64,000 bases of DNA, from the NCBI GenBank assembly GCA_002197995.1, contig NGZR01000001.1, positions 14,775,501-14,839,500 on the forward strand. The letters run 5' to 3'. Position numbers and translations under genes: made by a program. Origin of the DNA: Gaeumannomyces sp. JS-464. Its lineage: Eukaryota; Ascomycota; Sordariomycetes; Magnaporthales; Magnaporthaceae. Positions 23,301 to 35,261 of the stretch are shown one piece after another. The notes under the pieces were generated by a model. The model was not told the origin of the DNA, searched no databases, and saw nothing but the letters and a program-made list of their open reading frames with translations. The stretch's first letter is position 1. Every line of letters starts with the position of its first letter.

Positions 23301-24089
23301 AGTAACCTTGGCTTCATTGCCAGGACTCAGGTGGCCGGGACAGCTGGCTCTCCGGGAATCCATGCGGCTGCCGCCAGGCGTGGTTGGGGGCACGTTTTCT
23401 TGGCGGTTGGGCGATCTGCCCGACGGGGCGTCCTCGACAGCCTGGACGACAGTGAACTCGATTTTGTCTCGAGGTCCCCCACCCGGGAGCCGGTCGGCGT
23501 GCGACGGTGTGGCCGGAAGCTTGGCACATGCCGAGGGGCCATCGCTAGCTGCGGTCTGGGATGCGTTCTCGCCGTCATCGGTCTCGAGCTCCTCCTGGAT
23601 CCTCTTCCGCATCAGGCGCTTGAGCTCGGCGCGCCTGGCGAGCTCCTCGGTGCTGCTGCCGACAGTCGTTGCAGACTGCCGGCGGAGCGAATCGTCTTGA
23701 GAGCCCTGGTTGCGGAGCCGAGTGCGGACAAAGTCGAGGGTGCTGGATGCCCTGCTCTTTTTGCTCTTGGTTGGAGGCGAGTCGCCGCCGCCGTCAGAGT
23801 CATCGATCACCAGCTGGCTGACATCCACTGGTTCGATAGGAGCTCCAGAGGTCGGGGCGGGACGCGAGGACAATCTTGACTGGCTCGTCGTGTTGGGCTC
23901 GGCATCAGCCCTCAAGGACTCGGGTCGGGATGGGGGAGAGGGGTGTGTCGCCGGTGGCGGCGTAGAGGGCACTACGCCGGAAGTCTCAGCATTAGGCTTG
24001 GGTGGCGCGGGCTCTGTGTTTTGCTTGGGCTGGCGGCGGAGGCAGCAGCAGAAGACGTCCATCCTTGAAGAGGACGTCTGAGGAGGCAA
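20348..24089 (-). CDS. large Ser/Pro/Arg-rich protein of unknown function, frame broken in places
   Basis: Minus-strand frames continue one another from 24089 to 20348. The start (MPPQTSSSR, with a second ATG at 24062) includes MDVFCCCLRRQPKQ, a Cys cluster of the kind that is palmitoylated, then Pro/Ser-rich low-complexity sequence, a charged helix (AELKRLMRKRIQEELETDDG) and SNSMPQLSSIS-like Ser runs. Later pieces include RHSERNSSPCERQRSSSPTS (about 22.2 kb) and EIQALEQDIVSLKSSARRSP (about 20.97 kb). The last is a short coiled coil. Frame changes near 22.9, 22.5 and 21.15 kb are introns or indels that I could not resolve. It may be one gene or two. Membrane association through the N-terminal Cys is inference only. 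Confidence 0.45.
20394..20431. repeat. short tandem repeat GTCTGAGGGGACC x3
   Basis: Three head-to-tail units of 13, 12 and 13 bases. The middle unit has one G fewer. On the minus strand they encode part of the C-terminal PLRRSLRRSPQT stretch of the neighbouring gene. Confidence 0.75.
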
Positions 24090-24938
24090 TGCGAGAGTTG
24101 ATCAAGGAGTAAGCGTATTCGTTGGACCCGAGCCTGCAGATCATAACAGGGCCATAGGCCATGCACGACAGTACCTCAACGGAGCAGACGTATTGGAACA
24201 ACGCTCCGTCCTCGAAGGCCGGAATTCAGGAGTGGAGCGAGCTTGACGGCGGTTGTCTGCTGGTGGTCGAAAACAATGACTGGACTCTCCAGCAGAGAGT
24301 TTGCGTTGATGGAGGCTGGGGGCAGCAACGAGCGGAAGGCAAGCGATCCAAAGCAATCGAGGCATTATTCTGTGAGGTTGCGACTGCCTGTCCGTGTCCT
24401 GGCGGCATATCAATTGGACGCTATTTCCTATTTCCCTCGTTGGACCTCATGGCTGCTTCTGCCGGGCAGCCATCGATTTGCTCCTTCCGATTAAGGATAT
24501 TGCTATCGTCTGGCTCTAAATGAATCGCAGCTGCGCCCTGAAGTTCTTGGGAACTGCTACACTCGGCCGCCTGGCATCTTCTCATTTGCAGCTGCCTCTT
24601 CCTTGGGCGGCAACGGCTTGCGTGTCGTCGGGCTCGATCTCGGCCAGCGGACGGTGGTTCATCCAATCGAGACCCTTGGCGAAACGGCTAGTTGACAACA
24701 CAAAGCACCACAATAGACGTCGATTGATCGCCCGTTCTAGGTTTATGATACTTACAAGATGGAAGGGTATAAACTACTTTTCAAACAGACACTCAAAGCC
24801 CACCTGACGCCAATAACGGACAGAAGCTCCGGACATTCGCCACACATTTTTACCACCTCTTTTTTTGCTTGGCCAGAAAACACACGATACAACAAGGTTG
24901 AATGGAGTGCGTGGGCTTGACGCTCAAACGGACATGTA
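24090..24938. other. intergenic
   Basis: Upstream region of the 20.3-24.1 kb gene and 3' flank of the transcription factor. No supported gene. Confidence 0.4.
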
Positions 24939-27740
24939 CTACTGGAATCCCAATGTAGCGTCGCTCCAGAGGCCGCCCAGGTCGAGACCCAGGTTGTCCA
25001 GGTTGAAGTCTGCCGGATTGTACGGCTGCTGGAGGGTAGTCAACTGCCAAAATGTTCCCATTTTAGTACTTGCTCGCCGGTCTACTGTGGGGGTATTCTT
25101 CCACTGGGGGCAGACACGAAATCTCACACTCACGCTCGGGTCCACCGGATTCAGCCACCATGGCGTCGGCGGCGCGTCCCCAGGGTTCATCCCGTGCATG
25201 GCAGAGCCCTGCGAGCTTGGGATGGCGAATGGGGTCATAGACTATTCGGGAGAAGAAAGATGCGTCAGCAACAAAGAAAATCTGCGATGGAAGTCTTGCA
25301 GCTATGGGAGGACAGGGTATAAACATACCTTTTGCCTCTCGGGTGCCACCTCAAAGGGCGCCATGCCCCTGGCGGAGTAAACAGACTGCATCGACGACGC
25401 CGGCGGGTTCTCGCCCTTGACGAGCCGGTAGTGCATGTTGACGAAGCGCTCGGCAGCACCGGCCTTGGCTACCTCGGACGTCTTGATGCCAAGGTGTGCC
25501 TCGAGGAGCCCGTATGCGGCGCACATGATGCTGTACGCCCAGGGCTCGTGGTTCCCGCACCTCAGGATCCGGTCCTCCTTCATGGCCAGGCACTTCTCCA
25601 GCAGCCTCAGTGTGTGCTCCGAGTTGACCATGACCATGTTGGTCGACCCCCTCGGCTGCAGCATCGTCACGCTGCAGAGGTTGATGGACAGCGTCAGCGC
25701 GTCCTCGCGCAGGAAGCTCAGCGTTCGCACACCCTGCTCCGTCAGCTTGTCGTGCAGGAGCACCATGTCACGCGCTGCGTTGTAGTAGACTATCTCCGAG
25801 TACTGGTACTTGGAGTTGGTCTTGCGCAGACGCAGTACGGCTGGTGCAGCGGGATGATGTACTGCCGCAGTTGAACAGAGCGTGTACGCGAGCAGCGGCT
25901 TGCGGTTAGCCGCTGAGTCCCCCTTGCCCATGGAAAGGTCCCAGGAAGGGAGCGCGTCAATCTCCTGGGATGTCGTTGGTGTACCGAATCACGCGCTCGT
26001 AGTCGAGCTCTTCAGGCGCCCCCGTGAGCACTCGGCTCAACTCGAGACGCAGCGGCAGGCTCTGCCGGCTGAGGTTTTGGAATGAGCAGAAGGTGTGGAC
26101 GGATGTCGGCTTCGATGGTGGCAGCGATGTGCTGTCTTCGCCAAACTCGTCGTCGTTGATGTTCGAGGCGGCGTGGCATCAAAGTGCAGTGTACTCAGCA
26201 ACGTCGGCAAGCCGTGGTCAAAGGAAGCCTGCAGGTCAAATTCCTTTATGGTCGACCCAGACGGCGCCGCATCTCTTGTTGCCGAGTTTTCTCACTTATA
26301 TGGCTCGATCACGGTGAGGCCAACCGAGATCCGTCCTGAACCAGGGCGCCGGCCGATTTCCAAAACCGCTTCTTCTTGAGGATGTTGACTCTTTTGGACA
26401 GGTATAGCATACACAGGATCTGCAGTGGAAATTTCCGGTGCTTCTCGCTCTGGCGCCGGTGCCACTCTTCGACGGCGTTGGTCCACTTCTCGGCCGTGCG
26501 TGGGCGTGGGAGACGGAGCCGACCAGCATCCCCGACGTGTTCCGTGCAGGCAGCACGAGACGGCAATCATTGCCAGGACCAAGGCAGTGAAGCGGCTGTC
26601 CTGGGCTGTGTGGGATCCCAGAACCTGGAGTACTGCCTTCGGAAGGTTGGGATGGACGATGCGGGGACCCTCAAACTGGTCGAGGTAGACTTCAACGAGA
26701 ATGTCCGTCTCCTGCTGGGTGGGCAGCATCGCCTCGAGTTCCCGGTCGGGCTCCAGGGCCCTGCGCTCGCGGTCCAACTTGCGCTGGTTGCGGTCTTTGT
26801 TTTTGTCTACACGCAGGGGCTGAGCCACTCCTCGGCCGTCTCCTTCATGAAGGGGCAGAGCCCAGTAAGCTCGCTGAAGCCATGCATGCATTGTGGGGGC
26901 GTAGTAGCGGTCTTGAACTCCTTGCCCCGGAAGAACCGCAGCTCGTCCTCCTCGGCGGTGTCCTCCTGGGTTAAAGGCGAGGAGACTGCCGCGGGGGGCC
27001 GGCACTGATATCGGGGTGGTCTGTTTCACATAGGCCGGGGAGCCGTCGGTCAGGGTGGTGCTGCCGTCGAGAGAACCGCCCTTGTGAGCAGTTCTTCAGC
27101 TGGCAACCTCGGATTCAAGGCGGCGGATCCTGTCGTTGTCACGCGACGTCCGACGGAAGTCTGCAGGTCCCGGCGTGTACGAGAGCCGCGACTCGATGGT
27201 GGCCAGCGCACCCTGGGAGAGGCCGTTTTTGGCCGGGGGAGCAAGCCCTGGCCTGGTCTCGTAGGTGCAGCGGTCGGCAGTGCCGGACTTGATGCAGCGC
27301 TCGCAGGGGAAGTTGCGGTCACAGCTCAATTTCTGCTTGGTCAGCGATGCCACAGATGTCGGCCGGCGTTATGCACTCACTCTCCGTCGGCACTCGAGGC
27401 ACGACAGCCTGACGCGCTGCCGCTTTCTCGGCGGTTTTCCGGGCTGCTGCTCGTCGTCGCTGTTGTCGCACTCGCGCGTGACAGGCGACGAGGCGCCGGT
27501 GCGGTCGTGGCTGTGGTCCCGGCTGTGCTCGTCCGCCTCCTCGCGGTCCCGAGCGGGTCTCGGAGATGTTGGCTGCGGTGCGCCGGCCCCGTCTCCGCCC
27601 CGGGTCCCTGCCGGGTCTGGCATGACTTTCCTGGGCCGGCCGCTTGGGGGCGGCGGCAATGCCTCACGTGCCTGCCTGGAACGCTGACCGACGACACTGC
27701 GCACTGCCTCCGCTGGCGCCGAGATGTGTCGGCTACACAA
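24939..27740 (-). CDS. Zn2Cys6 transcription factor with fungal-specific regulatory domain (several frame breaks)
   Basis: The DNA-binding cluster is split by an intron: RLSCLECRRR ends one exon (near 27369) and KLSCDRNFPCERCIKSGTADRC follows at about 27330, giving the six Cys of a Gal4-type binuclear cluster, with a linker after it (RLESEVAS). Downstream come FFRGKEFKT, LEPDRELEAMLPTQQETDIL and VYLDQFE. Then WHRRQSEKHRKFPLQILCML, NILKKKRFWKSAGALVQDG and YSEIVYYNAARDMVLLHDKL form the fungal-specific middle homology domain, and the protein ends DLGGLWSDATLGFQ at 24939. Frame breaks include an extra C in a C6 run (26993-26998), a missing C (26816-26819), two near 26.5 kb and two near 25.85 kb. 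An in-frame TGA after EVAS near 27.1 kb is unexplained. Target genes are unknown. Start uncertain (27740 or an inner ATG). Confidence 0.75.
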
Positions 27741-28485
27741 GCGTTTCCGCCTGCTTCTCGGCGCAAAGGCTCGGAGATTCGAGACGGGTCGGGGGCTCAG
27801 TGCCTGAGGCTGCAGGCGCTGCGATCAGTCGTGGTTGGGTGGGTTCCCGCCGAAACCGATGGTGAACAAGAGACGGCGGATTTGTCGAGCGCCTCGCCAC
27901 ACAGGCTCGCAATTACGAGCTGGATATATACAACCGGCGGCCACGTGGTGTCCCTCTTTTCGGAGCTGGTTTGGCCTGCGGGAGCAGCATTGCTGGCCTT
28001 GGTTCTCCCAACGCCTTCGTCTGGCACGCCTCGATTGATTTTTGTCAGCATGCTTCCATCTTTGGCCCGACTCGGCACTATCGGAACCCCGACCCTGGGC
28101 TGGGAGAGCGCCACCAACGCCACACGTCAAGCCACACAGTGCTTTTCTCTCATTCCTCGGTCTCCGATACCCTCACGTCCGAGCCCCTGAATTGCAAGTC
28201 GCCCCCTCCGTTGGTTGTCCAGCCATGTCTGGCGTTCACATTCATTTATTTTACGTCCCCGGCACGTCCTTGCATCTAGGCAGGCATAGTCCAGAGCTCG
28301 CCGGTGACTCATTCTAATGCAATGTCGCCAACATGCGCTACGTCGGTTGTTCTGCCCGGCCGGAACCAGCGGCGCTTTCACGTTGGAATTACTCTGTAGG
28401 CCTGGAAAAATGGACATCCCAGGCCGCGGATGGCTCAACCCTTTCCCTTTTCGTCTGCTATGCGTCGACCTCGATGGCGTCTTCT
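27741..28485. other. intergenic
   Basis: 5' flank of the Zn2Cys6 gene and 3' flank of the HET gene. The overlapping frames lack domains. Confidence 0.4.
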
Positions 28486-30442
28486 TCATACAATCACAAA
28501 CTCCTCGTCCTCCACCCCTTCCCCAGCCAGTGCCTCTCCATCCATGATACCGTGAACATAGCACTCACCAATTAGCCTCCAGGCGACGCCTTCCTCTCTC
28601 TCTTCTCCTTTTTCGGTCTCACTCTCAACCCGGCGGAGCACGAATGGTGTCTTTCCCCCGTATAGCACTACCACTACGTCGCCCGGCATCATCTCGTCTG
28701 GCCCGATAACATACCGACTCCCACCGGCCGTAACGGCAAAGCGACGGTTGCGCGTCACCAGCGTGGCGTTGTGGCTCCATTGGAAGGCGTCGCCTCCGGC
28801 GGCGATCTGTCGCAGCTCGGGCGTCACCAGCGCGGCCGCCCGCCGACCCAGGGCCCGGACGAGGTACGCGGCGCCGTTGGCCAGGCACAGCTCGGCCGGG
28901 ACCACCAAGCCGGCGCCGGCGTTTGTGAGCGTCTGGGTGAGCGCCGGGAAGGCCGCGTCGCCGTTGACGGCGCTGCATTGACGGTCTAGGCCGAACTGCG
29001 CGTCTCCATGACCGCACATTTCACGCCAGAGGACCTCGAGGGGCAGCCGGAACGAGGGACCCTGCCGAAACCCAAAGGCCTTGCCGTAAAAGGTCCACGA
29101 GACGCAATCCAGCCTATCGACCCGGACCCCGCGAATGTGCAGCCGGCCCCGGGCCGCGTCGATGTGGAGCCGCGGCCGAGAGTCCCCAGCCGCCCGGTGG
29201 GGGCTAACGGGGGAGTTGAGCATGTGCAGCGCCGAGCGGCGCCAGTCGGGCACCCACGAGGGCAGGCTTATACTCGTGTCCAGCTTTCGTCGTGACAGGA
29301 GCGGCTCCTGGTGGCATGCCGACAGTATCAGCAACGAGTCGGTGCCTTCGAGCTCGCGGATGGCTAGGTCGTAAAAAATATCTTTTACCGGGCGGCTGTA
29401 GTCGGCCTCAATCTCCGCGAGCGCCTTGCTCCCGGTATATTTACTAAAGTGCCCCAGGAAAGCGTACACATGGTCGCGCGGGTCCCTGGCTAGCAGATGG
29501 CGAGCGCGATGGAGCTGGTAGATGAAGCTCGCATGGCTGCTGGTAGCCGGGCAGTAGTCCAGCCCCTCGCTGTCTTCATCGTCGGGCTGGACGAAACGGC
29601 GATACAAGTAGCGCACGCTAGGCGTCAGGACGCGGAATTTGGATCGCAGGTAGTGGTACTTTTGGCTAAGCACGTCAACGACACTCGAGAGCACCTCCCA
29701 GTCCAGCTCCTCGTCGCCCCAGTGTAGTGTGGCCGGGGTGGCGGTGCCTACTCACTCGATTAGCATCTCATATATAGTATAAGTTTGTATAATTACAGCG
29801 ATATCAAATGAACTAACCGATCTCCTGCACTATCCATATGCGGCTAAACCAAGGCAACTTGGTCAGCTTCGAGAGCGGCACCCACGCGTCTCCGTCCTGC
29901 TGCTGAAGGCCCTCCGAGTGCGCCCGCTGAAAGGCTTCATGCTTCTCGTCGTCGGCGAACACGTCGTGCAGGCGGTGGACCATGGCGACGGCCGCGCGCG
30001 CGACGCCGTCGTGGTCCGGCCCCAGCCAGACGAGGACGTGGCGCGCGCCCCTGAAGATCTGGTTCATCAGGTTGACCTGCTGGCTGCGCTCGGCCACGTC
30101 GTCTTGGTTGATGCAGACCTGGTCAGCCCAGAGCCTCCGCGGCCTCGCGGGGTGTCGCATGCACCGCAGGGCGTCGTGGATGCTCCTCGTCAGCGGCAGC
30201 GGCCGGCCATCGCACCGCATCTCGGCGTCGCGCGCCCCGGAGCCCCAGACGTACGAGATGGCCTCAAAGTCTGGCCTGGCGCCCAGGTTCTCGGCCTTCA
30301 GGCTGCCGACCAGCGGCTCGTCGCCCGCGCCCGGCTCCAGGGTGAGGATGCGGATCGAGCAGCTGTCGCTGAAGCGGGTGTACTCGTAGCGGGCGCCATC
30401 CTCGGTCAATTCAGCCTGTGGAGCGCCCAGCTCCGAGGCCAT
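28486..30442 (-). CDS. HET-domain (heterokaryon incompatibility) protein 1
   Basis: Two exons, 29818-30442 and 28486-29747, with a 70-bp intron (GTTAGT donor, GAGTAG acceptor) give 628 residues without any frame correction. The N-terminal HET domain has its hallmark blocks FEAISYVWGS, RRLWADQVCINQDDVAERSQ, IFRGARHVLVWLGP and WFSRIWIVQEIG. The C-terminal part ends with the GECYVHGIMDGEA block common to HET proteins. HET domains (TIR-like in fold by published comparison) trigger programmed cell death on non-self recognition. The ATG at 30440-30442 was chosen because the domain starts soon after. Some 75 more upstream codons are open but look non-coding. Confidence 0.88.
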
Positions 30443-32252
30443 AGACGACGGTGGCGCAGCAGAGCGAGAAAAGAAAGACGGAGATTGCGACGAATAGGAG
30501 CAGGTCTGACGACGTCGACAGGGGTCGCGACGCCGACGGTCGTGGCTGTGGTGTTGGTGATACTTGACTGTTGGCGCAGACCGGGAACTATTCCGATTGC
30601 CCTCCAGCGCACTCAGCCTGCCCTTTGGCGCGATGACCCCAAGCATGAATCGCCAAAACGAGAGGCTAGCGGGCAGCGGACAGCGACGCGCCTTGTGCAT
30701 TTCGCATTTGGATTGCGGCCAGCCTTGCGGCGGGTTCCTCTGTCGCCGGGCCCAGCAGTTTAAGATTAATTGCTCATTAGTCGACTCGAGACTTCTCCAT
30801 CTTTCACGGCAGTCAGCATTGTCAAGGCAGCAGCACGGCGAGCGGCCAATGAGCAGCCATGGGGGCCTTGCTCGGCCGCCATCCGCGACCATTCCATCCA
30901 AATCACACACACCGTCGCACTGCCCGGACACATTCGCGCGAGGCTGTAACTCATCACGCTTTATGTATCGCTGGCGATGTGAAATCTAGGCCATTTCAAT
31001 TGATTCGTTGCAAACGAAGAAGCGGCAGCGCACGCCCAAGAATCGAAAAGACGGCAGGGTTGGGGTTAAAGTACACGCAGAGCGGCCTGTTAGGCACATC
31101 CTTCATGGACTTCACTTCCAGGCTGATTGCCGATAGATCAACACCTGTAAGGGGTAATCTGGGTTGCTCTGCTGTTTTGTTTTTTAGTGCTTGTCGTCCA
31201 GGAATCTTGGCCGGCTGTCAAGCACACGAAGCCTGATCTAGCACCTCAGAAGCTACCTACCTACTGCACTTTACATGTCATAGATGTAGCCTGGTTTCCA
31301 ATGATATGGATTCAGTGCGGAAGGGCCACCCAGCCCGTGGATAGGACCTCAGTGAATGCTACCGTTGAGGGTCAGCGCGCTGGATGGCGGAGGCTGCAGA
31401 ATGACAAATTGGGCAGGCTCAGGGGCAAAATTATCCGAGAGATTCCTCAACATCGCGAACCGACCCCTTGGGAACGAAAAGAATACTGTGGCTGCAAGAC
31501 TCACATGATGCAGGGGCACTACAACAAATCAAAGCAATATTTTACTCATTGGGCTGCAGGGTGTGCAGGTCTGGAAGGCCCAGAAGACCTGGAACCCTGA
31601 ACCATGGTTCGTGGGAGTATTGGCAATGTCTTGACTGGATGTAAGCTTCATATCTGGTATCGTAACGTGGCTGTTCCTGCATGTCCTGAGGAGCTTCTGG
31701 CGAGAACATGTTTCGGTATCCTTCTTGGGGGTGCTTAAGTCCGAGGCGCGGACAGCGTCAGCAGCCCTACAAGGGTGTGATCCCGCGCTAGCTGGAACAG
31801 ACGACACTGCATGCCCAGACGCCAGATCGATCCGCACCGGGATGAGATTTGATTCCTATTCGGGTTTCTCGGGAGACATCCGGTGTCCAAAATCGACGCC
31901 CCTTCAGGGTCACATCTGTATTGGCGACTTATCCATTGGATCTTAGAGCCACCAACATCCCCCTTTTTGCCATCGAAGCCTTACCTTCCAGTCTGACCGA
32001 GAGGAAAACTGAAACGAATTTGGTCTTTATTGGAAATCCTCCACACATGCCCACGAAAAGTCACAAGAGAATCATGAGTGAAGCCGGAGGCTTGTCGGCC
32101 CAATATTCGCATCCTTCCAGCTGAGAAATGTCTTCCGAATCAGGCTCGGCGCAGTCCGCTGACAAGAATCTCCGTGTGTATGGCCAGCGGCGAGGCACGA
32201 GGAAGATGCTCAGAAGGGGAAACATGTGAAGATTCACGATAGTTGCTCGAGG
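30443..32252. other. intergenic between HET gene 1 and the thaumatin-like gene
   Basis: Divergent promoter region. No supported coding sequence in either strand. Confidence 0.45.
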
Positions 32253-32260
32253 TATAAATA
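32253..32260 (+). promoter_or_regulatory. TATA box of the thaumatin-like gene
   Basis: TATAAATA lies 157 bp before the ATG at 32417, followed by C/T-rich leader sequence. This is a good match to the consensus and the clearest TATA element in the window. Confidence 0.5.
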
Positions 32261-32416
32261 TGAGCTCCCATCACGAAGATGCTGTCGGGTTTTACAGGAT
32301 ATCTGCAGCCAGAGCACGAGGACAACACCGAAGCATTCCAGCCCTCTTGGAGTAAAATCTAGCCCCTTTCACATATACACCTGCTACACCTCAAGCCTCG
32401 CCTTCATCATCTCAAG

Positions 32417-33274
32417 ATGCTCGGCCAGAAGACCCTTATCGCCCTCTCGGCTCTGGTGGCCGTCACGATGGCAATGCCAGCCCAGCCGACCCTGGTGGCG
32501 CGCGGCGACGGCGACGAGCCCGGCCCCCTGGTCGGGCAGGAGGACATCATCTCGCCCGACCTCGGCGTCGCCATCAACGGTGCCATCGATATCGCGTCCT
32601 CGGCCACCGAGGCCCCCGCGCCCACTGCGGCGCCGTCGCTGGCCGAGCGCGCCGACGGCGTGGCCGTGCTGGCCCGCGCGCCCGCCGCCGTGACGTGGCG
32701 CATCACCAACAAGCTCGGCGCCCCCGTTAGCACCCGCCACGCCCGCAACGCCGGGGCGCCGGGCGCCATCTCTGGAAACGTCAACCCGGGCACCCTGGCC
32801 AACGGCGCCGTCGGCTCCTTCGCCGTGCCGACCGGCTGGGCCGGCAATGTGGCTGTGGTACAAAACGGCGGGGCGCGCGCCATCGTGGGCGACGAGTCCC
32901 TGATCGAGGGCTCGTTCGTCGTGCAGCAGGGCGCGGGCCCCAACGCCAAGATCGCGCTCGACATCTCGTACGTCAACGGCCACTCGGTCGCCATCGTGTG
33001 CTCGTGCGAGAACAAGGTGGTCGCGGGCTGCAACAAGAACCTGTGGACGCTCAACAGCTGCCCGGCCGACAACGGCAAGGGCTCGTGCAAGAACCCGACC
33101 CGCAGCAACGGCGCCACCAGCCCGACCAAGTTCTTCGCCCCCTGCCGCGGCGCTGCCTACACCTACCCCAAGGACGATAAGGCGACCTCCAACGGGATCT
33201 GCACCTCGGGCATCATCAACTGCTGCATCGGCAGCGGCTCCAACTGCCCCAAGAACCCGAAGCAGCCTAACTAA
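32417..33274 (+). CDS. secreted thaumatin-like (osmotin-like) protein
   Basis: Single exon, 285 residues. A signal peptide (MLGQKTLIALSALVAVTMAM) is followed by a propeptide-like region ending in an LARAP segment, a possible Kex2-type site. The mature domain starts AVTWRITNKLGAPVSTRHA and contains SLIEGSFVVQQGAG, LDISYVNGHSVAIVCSCEN and about twelve Cys (GCNKNLW, NSCPADNGKGSC, FFAPCRGAAYTYP, CTSGIINCCIG). The pattern GSFxV...DISYVxGxxxxIxCSC and the disulfide-rich tail resemble the fungal thaumatin-like/osmotin group. Fungal members are cell-wall associated glucan-binding proteins. The exact role here is not shown by sequence. Confidence 0.65.
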   Translation: MLGQKTLIALSALVAVTMAMPAQPTLVARGDGDEPGPLVGQEDIISPDLGVAINGAIDIASSATEAPAPTAAPSLAERADGVAVLARAPAAVTWRITNKLGAPVSTRHARNAGAPGAISGNVNPGTLANGAVGSFAVPTGWAGNVAVVQNGGARAIVGDESLIEGSFVVQQGAGPNAKIALDISYVNGHSVAIVCSCENKVVAGCNKNLWTLNSCPADNGKGSCKNPTRSNGATSPTKFFAPCRGAAYTYPKDDKATSNGICTSGIINCCIGSGSNCPKNPKQPN

Positions 33275-33682
33275 GCGAGGATGGGGCATTTTTGAAGTCT
33301 TAGATTGGGCTAATGTACTGAGAATCCTCGGATGTGGTTTGGCTTTGCCGTCCCATGTCTCCAGGACATGATTCGCTTCATTGTATATACTCCTTGTTGG
33401 CTGTTTCTATTTTCTTCAAAGTAGAGGTACATACTATAAGAAAAATAAGGCGGGATAGGAGGATATACACAAAATCTCGATCCCAAACCCGCCTGGTCCC
33501 TTATCAAGCCAATCGAGTGAAGGATGGGTGTAGTCCCGGTGCGGTGACGAAAAGACGCTGGAATTTCAATTTTACGCAAATTTAAAGCTGAATTTGACGG
33601 ACGCCCCGGTGTTCGCCTCCTGTAGCTACAATTTTGTGGACGTAAATGGGTTATGTTACAGGTGCACGCACAACATGGCCTT
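33275..33682. other. intergenic, convergent 3' flanks
   Basis: AT-richer spacer between the thaumatin-like gene and the ankyrin gene. Nothing recognised. Confidence 0.5.
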
Positions 33683-34885
33683 TCACGTTCCAGAGCCAAC
33701 CGGCGAAGCCTGGCGTCCTTCTGCTGTAGAAAGTTTCGAAAGTTTCTCCATCGCCTCTGCCTTGATCTGCTCCCACTGTTGCTCCGTGCAATCTTCTTGC
33801 ACAATTGTTTGGTACTTTGTTCCCTCGACCTCGAAAGTACGCAGCCTCCTGGCATACTCCACATCTGCACCTCGCTCGATCAACAGGTCGGCCATCTCGC
33901 CCTGGCCGTCCGCCCTGGCGATACACAGCGGCGTCAAGCCGCCCCCAGTCTTGGCATCTACCTCGGCCCCCGCGTCCAGCAGCGCCAGCGCGGCCCCGCG
34001 ATCCGCCGCCTGCACCGCCACGTGCAGCGGTGTTTCCATGCTGGCGTTGCGCGCAGACACCGCGCGTCCGGGCGATTTCTCCTCCAGGAGCTTGATGGCC
34101 ATCTGGACCATCTTCAGCGGAGCCCGATCCCCGATCAGGCCGTGCAGTATCGTGTCCTGCTCGCCCGTCATGGTGGCCCCCGCGTCCAGCAGCGCGCGGA
34201 CGGCGTCCTCGCGGCCGCGCGCCAGCGCCCAGCCGAGCGGCAGCCCGCCGTTCCTGCCGGGGGTGTGGACGCCGGCCCCGCGCGCGAGAAGCTCCTTGAC
34301 GGCCTCGACGCCGCCGTCCTCGCCCTCTATTATGGCGGCCGTCAGCGCCGTGTCGCCCGACTCCATGCGCTGCTCCGTGTCGGCGCCGGCCTCGACCAGC
34401 CGCGCGAGGAGGGCGGATGGGTGACTGCTCACCGCGGCGCTGATGAGCGGCGTGACCCCTCCGTTCCCGGCCTTGTTTGGGTCGGCGCCCAGGTCTAGGA
34501 GCTGCCGCGCCATGGCGGCATTGCCATGGCCCGCGGCCCACATCAGCGGGGTGCCGCCGCTTTCGTCGACGGCGTCCATATCGGCGCCGTTCCTGACCAG
34601 GCTGGCGACAACTGCCGGGTTGTCGGTGCCGATGGCGTGCCTGAGTATTGTTCTTGTCGACGTCGGGCCCGGCGGCTGCTTGAGGTCGGCACCGTAGCTG
34701 ACCAAGAGGTCGATGAGCTCAGTGTGTCCCTAGACGCAGGCCGTGAAGAGGGGAGAGCCGTAAGTTGGCAACCTCAAATTGACAGATTTAGAGAGCAAGC
34801 CCGGATCTTCAGCCTTGAGCTCCTCGAGAAGGGCTTTCGTGAGCTCTAGGCTCCCGTGGTAGACTGCTATGTGGAGAGACGACAT
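33683..34885 (-). CDS. ankyrin-repeat protein with an in-frame TAG
   Basis: ATG at 34883-34885 begins MSSLHIAVYHGSLELTKALL, already an ankyrin repeat. About 50 codons on, a TAG (34730-34732) interrupts the repeat FTACV-stop-GHTELIDLLV. The same frame then runs on for some 350 codons with at least seven further repeats (GGTPLMWAAGHGNAAMARQL, GVTPLISAAV, METPLHVAVQAADRGAALAL, GGLTPLCIARADGQGEMADL), ending at 33683. The change fits CAG (Gln) to TAG. Translation could restart at the Met before VSYGADLKQ. Ankyrin arrays mediate protein binding and are common in fungal NLR-type recognition proteins, but no NACHT or effector domain is present here. It may be a decaying or recently broken gene. Confidence 0.7.
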
Positions 34886-35261
34886 TGCGATACGCGAGAG
34901 ATGAGCCACGACTTAGTTGAGACAAAGGGTGAGTATTGAAGGTGGTTTAAGAGCATAGCCTGCCCTCGATCTCTGCAGTAGTACGCAAAGAACCAGCTTG
35001 CGTCCAGCCGCATCATGCAGCCCATGTCAGGAGATTTTGATTGGCAAGCTCGTATCACGGCCGTGAAGGATTATTGCTGCCTAATGGTCAAGTGAGACGC
35101 AGGGAATTTACATCTGTGTGTTCATGTCGACAGCCTTGCCACCCAGCGACAAACTACCACAAACCAGCGACTTTTTTTCACTAGACTCAAGTTCGAATAC
35201 ATGGGGGTCTAGCTCCTCTCCTCCCTAGCCTTTCCCATAGAGCACTCCTGCCACAATCATC

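Noticed and set aside
32384..33289. 301-codon minus-strand frame
   Set aside because: Antisense shadow of the GC-rich thaumatin-like gene.
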